A DNA stretch of 64,000 bases, taken from Methanobacteriales archaeon HGW-Methanobacteriales-1. GTDB taxonomy: Archaea > Methanobacteriota > Methanobacteria > Methanobacteriales > Methanobacteriaceae. This document shows, one piece after another, positions 61,590-64,000 of the stretch. A model generated the notes under the pieces. It searched no databases. It had not been told where the DNA came from and saw only the letters and a program-made list of their open reading frames with translations. The position numbers and the translations under genes were made by a program. The DNA is taken from contig PGYO01000002.1 of NCBI GenBank assembly GCA_002839705.1, forward strand, positions 62,001-126,000, given 5' to 3'. Position 1 is the first letter of the stretch. Each line of letters opens with the position of its first letter.

Positions 61590-61859
61590 ATGATTGGTGG
61601 ACTTGGAATGCCAGAACTTTTAATAATCCTTTTTGTGATCCTGCTCCTTTTTGGTTCAAAGAAACTTCCAGAACTTGCAAAAGGAATGGGTAAAGCATTG
61701 GGAGAGTTTAAAAGAACTCAACGTGAGTCAGAGTTTAAAATAAAAGAAGAACCAAAAGACGCAGAGGTAATAGAGAAAAAAGAGGAAATAAAAACTGAAT
61801 CTAAAGAAGAAACAGTACAAACAACTGAAACAACTGAAAAATCAGAAACAAAAGCATGA
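61590..61859 (+). CDS. tatA: Sec-independent translocase TatA
   Basis: Pore-forming Tat subunit, 89 residues. The short N-terminal helix ([15 protein letters not shown], residues 8-22) is followed by the [22 protein letters not shown] amphipathic helix that marks TatA/E. The tail from residue 43 is a charged Glu/Lys/Thr run. AAGGAGGTGAA is a strong ribosome-binding site for the ATG at 61590. It lies 12 bases after tatC. Confidence 0.95.
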   Translation: MIGGLGMPELLIILFVILLLFGSKKLPELAKGMGKALGEFKRTQRESEFKIKEEPKDAEVIEKKEEIKTESKEETVQTTETTEKSETKA

Positions 61860-61861
61860 AA

Positions 61862-61965
61862 AATAGAATATTCTTTAATGAACGTTTAAACTGTTTATTA
61901 GTTTGTCTATAATCCAATAGAATATTCTTTAATGAACGTTTAAACTGTTTATTAGTTTGTCTATA
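61862..61965 (+). repeat. Two tandem copies of a 50-bp sequence after tatA
   Basis: Bases 61862-61911 and 61916-61965 are identical over 50 positions, a period of 54. The copies start two bases after the tatA stop, and the block fills most of the 161-base gap before the carbonic anhydrase gene. Only two copies exist, so it is not a CRISPR. It looks like a recent duplication or a regulatory or recombination site. Confidence 0.9.
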
Positions 61966-62020
61966 TAATTTTTTAGTCTATGTACTATTTATAGCATACA
62001 ATTAAACAGAGGTTAACAAA

Positions 62021-62683
62021 ATGAATAACAAATACCTTATCTTAATTTCAGTTTGTCTGGCCATCATTGTATTGGCCACATCTTTATATGGGCTTTCTAA
62101 AACCCCAAACATTTCTACAAGCCCAATAACATCATGGAATTCACAAATTACGTCTCCACAAATCAGTGCCACTTCATTTGTGGATCCTTCAGCCAGAGTA
62201 ATCGGAGACGTGACTATTGGAAGTAATGTTTTCATTGGTCCATTTGCATCAGTGCGTGGTGATGAGGGATCACCTATTTATATTGGTGATAGTTCAAACA
62301 TCCAAGATGGTGTGATTATACATGGTCTTAAAGACCCCCGAGTAACTGTTGGAGGTAAAAACTATTCTGTCTACGTTGGAAAAGAAGTTTCAATGGCACA
62401 TGGCAGTATAATTCACGGTCCTGTCTTTATTGACGACAAAAGTTTTATTGGCTTTGGTGCAGTGATATTCAAAGCAAATATAGGTAAAAATTGTGTGATA
62501 CTACACAATGCAGTGGTGACAAATAACGTAAATATAGCCGATGGTAAATATGTACCAGCCGGTGCAATAATCGACGACCAAGCAAAAGCAGATGCACTAA
62601 CAGAAGTTCCAGAAACTCTCAAAGAACTACCTCCAGACGTAGTAAAAGTCAATAAAGAACTGACAAACACATACAAACGCTAA
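62021..62683 (+). CDS. Exported gamma-class carbonic anhydrase
   Basis: Left-handed beta-helix carbonic anhydrase, 220 residues, interconverting CO2 and bicarbonate. An N-terminal signal/anchor (residues 5-24) and a Ser/Thr-rich linker precede the helix, so it is outside the cell. The metal ligands are His101 (DGVIIHG), His127 and His132 (SMAHGSIIHGPV), matching the Cam pattern H81, H117, H122, but the first gap is ten residues shorter because Cam's acidic loop with Glu84 is missing. RGDE at 79-82 holds the conserved arginine. GAGGTTAAC precedes the ATG at 62021. It ends a unit with the hydrogenase-Tat genes. Confidence 0.9.
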   Translation: MNNKYLILISVCLAIIVLATSLYGLSKTPNISTSPITSWNSQITSPQISATSFVDPSARVIGDVTIGSNVFIGPFASVRGDEGSPIYIGDSSNIQDGVIIHGLKDPRVTVGGKNYSVYVGKEVSMAHGSIIHGPVFIDDKSFIGFGAVIFKANIGKNCVILHNAVVTNNVNIADGKYVPAGAIIDDQAKADALTEVPETLKELPPDVVKVNKELTNTYKR

Positions 62684-62759
62684 TGGGATATTAACTCAGT
62701 TTAACATGTTCCCCCCATTATTTTTTTTAATGATAAATGAGTTAATAATATCCCATTAG
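62680..62759 (+). terminator. Long hairpin closing the hydrogenase-Tat-carbonic anhydrase unit
   Basis: A 19-base arm at 62680-62698 and a 22-base arm at 62738-62759 are inverted repeats with one three-base bulge, around a loop of about 39 bases. A T-rich stretch follows at about 62760-62773. It begins at the last coding bases of the carbonic anhydrase gene. It could be a terminator, a 3' stabiliser, or a scar of an inserted element. Confidence 0.5.
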
Positions 62760-63277
62760 TTTTTTAGTTTTTTTGGCATGATCTTATTTTAATTGACTTT
62801 AAAAGTGAATGAACTTCGTAAATAATAGATTTGATAATAAAAATTCTAAAACATCTCAGAATATAATTCTCAAAAAAAGCCCCCTAAAAAAAGGATGATT
62901 CAAAAATTATTAATTAGATAAGACTTTTTTATAACAATGCATTTAAAGTATTTATAACCGATAGTATCTGCTTAAACAGTAAAATTATACCTTAAAATAT
63001 GTTTTTCCTAATCTAAACTTTAAATAAATAACTGATAAAAAAAATTAATCTCAAAATTCAAGATACACTATTACTAAATTCAGTATCCTTACTTAAATTT
63101 GTTAGATATATATACATTGAACAATTAATAATATGACTAGAATCTGATTAATATCATAATCAAAAATAAATAATATTTGGATTTCTATTTACATATAATA
63201 ATTTTCATTATTAAAAAATAAGTTATATACTTTTTCAAAATAATAGTGTTAGCAGCCATGATTTTGGTTTTGTTATT
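62760..63277. other. Spacer between carbonic anhydrase and the PAS protein
   Basis: About 520 AT-rich bases without a convincing gene. GTTATATACT at 63222-63231 is a good TATA box about 50 bases before the PAS gene start. I found no tRNA, repeat or integrase remnant in this stretch. Confidence 0.4.
63221..63231 (+). promoter_or_regulatory. Probable TATA box of the second PAS protein gene
   Basis: AGTTATATACT on the plus strand is an archaeal-type TATA element. A start near 63252 would give a leader of about 26 nt to the ATG at 63278, which has no clear ribosome-binding site. Confidence 0.4.
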
Positions 63278-64000
63278 ATGCAGTATAAAAAAAAGAAAAA
63301 ACGTCAAGATGTAGATGAATCTAAGAAATCAGAAGACATCTTTGTAGAAGATGATAATTTCAATGAAAAAATGCATTTAAATGAGGTTTTTAAAGAATCT
63401 GAAGGAAGATATAAGTTTCCTATTAATAATTCTAAAGTTCCAATGAACATCTTCTCTGAAGATATGAAGATTTTGGATGTAAATAAAAGACTAATTCAAC
63501 TCTCAGGATATTCTAAAAAAGAGCTTTTATCCATGAAATTGAAAGATATATACCCTGAATCAGCTGAAATCTTGAGTGAAGGAATAAAAAAGATAATTGA
63601 AGCTAAAAAATTTCCTATTTTTGAAGTTAATTTACATACTAAAAAGGGGAAGATTATACCTGTTGAAATAGTTGTCACTGAACTTAAAAATTATGGTCCA
63701 AAAAGTGTTTTCCAAGGTACTGTGAGAGATAGTGACGCGCTTATACAAATAGAAAAAGCTTTAACTGATATTGAAAAAAGTTTTAAAACGTTAGTTGAGA
63801 CTTCCTTTGATATTATCCTGCTTTTTGATCGAGACTGCAGAACTCTTTATGTGAATCCAACAATTGAAAAGCTAAGTGGTATTCCTCCAGAGGATTTTAT
63901 TGGCAAAAAGTTTGTACAACTTGGTTTATCTGATGATTTAGTTAATCTGTATAAAGAGACTGTTTATAAAGTTTTTGAAACCAAAACCGATGATCGTGTT
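63278..64000 (+). CDS. PAS-domain sensor protein (partial, runs off the window)
   Basis: The first 241 codons of a PAS protein that continues past the window end. A lysine-rich N-terminus (MQYKKKKKRQDVDESKKS) leads to a first PAS at about residues 55-150 with LDVNKRLIQLSGYSKKELLS. A short helical linker follows. A second PAS begins near 165 (ETSFDIILLFDRDCRTLYVN). No membrane segment appears in the visible part. Its output domain cannot be seen. It is the second multi-PAS protein here, after the one at 28.2 kb. Confidence 0.85.
   Translation, partial: MQYKKKKKRQDVDESKKSEDIFVEDDNFNEKMHLNEVFKESEGRYKFPINNSKVPMNIFSEDMKILDVNKRLIQLSGYSKKELLSMKLKDIYPESAEILSEGIKKIIEAKKFPIFEVNLHTKKGKIIPVEIVVTELKNYGPKSVFQGTVRDSDALIQIEKALTDIEKSFKTLVETSFDIILLFDRDCRTLYVNPTIEKLSGIPPEDFIGKKFVQLGLSDDLVNLYKETVYKVFETKTDDRV

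Noticed and set aside
61862-61965. CRISPR array
   Set aside because: Only two copies with a four-base spacer, and no cas genes in the window.
62021-62683. Hexapeptide-repeat acetyltransferase
   Set aside because: The three zinc histidines with the five-residue spacing of the last two, and the RGDE motif, match gamma-carbonic anhydrase.

Overview
The window comes from a mesophilic, AT-rich methanogen of the order Methanobacteriales, most likely the genus Methanobacterium. The evidence is methenyl-H4MPT cyclohydrolase (mch), archaeal-type thymidylate synthase, a group II thermosome, membrane LonB, Hel308, archaeal GHMP shikimate kinase, ribosomal protein S17e, archaeal HMG-CoA synthase with thiolase, and a secreted cysteine peptidase with what look like pseudomurein-binding repeats. 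Genes are densely packed, ribosome-binding sites are of the GGTGAT/GGAGG type, and spacers are very AT-rich. There are no rRNA genes, CRISPR arrays, transposases or phage blocks.

Layout. 0-7.3 kb (minus strand): DUF2115, hel308, moaC, a GT4 glycosyltransferase, cbiD, a small thioredoxin and sppA. 7.6-14.5 kb (plus): aroK, chorismate mutase, rps17e, then lysC-dapA, dapB, asd and a PAP2 phosphatase. 14.5-23.3 kb: a coiled-coil protein, a cyclase, the secreted transglutaminase-like peptidase, thermosome, rhodanese, an unknown protein, thiolase and HMG-CoA synthase. 23.8-39.2 kb: two tRNA-Gly, a SLC13-type transporter with an apparent 5' frameshift, UspA, cbiP, a five-PAS protein, lonB, prs, hypAB, DUF354, tRNA-Ala, GNAT, and a membrane protein followed by DUF1890 and DUF1894. 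39.3-48.7 kb: a decayed tetR, a MoxR/VWA pair, an MBL hydrolase, metE, an acyltransferase, thyA, mch, a frameshifted lipoprotein and YjbQ. 48.8-57.5 kb: pheT, a small membrane protein, valS, aroA, a GTPase, an Fe-S nuclease and nth.

The standout is 57.9-62.7 kb: a Tat-signal [NiFe] hydrogenase small subunit, its large subunit, a dedicated maturation protease, TatC, TatA and an exported gamma-class carbonic anhydrase. The first five match the gene content reported for the 'MIC island' of Methanococcus maripaludis OS7, whose secreted hydrogenase is implicated in corrosion of metallic iron. Here the small subunit ends in a tail rich in Asn-X-Thr sequons, there is no cytochrome or membrane anchor, and the carbonic anhydrase could supply protons and bicarbonate outside the cell. 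Direct repeats and a possible leader peptide precede the cluster, a 54-bp tandem repeat lies inside it, and a long hairpin closes it. Its 3.5 kb core has no GGCC, a tetranucleotide common in the neighbouring genes, which hints at transfer. HypA and HypB, encoded elsewhere in the window, could supply nickel to this and other hydrogenases.

Three genes look broken or frameshifted (the SLC13 transporter 5' end, tetR and the GIN-domain lipoprotein). Two of these differ by one base and could be sequencing errors.
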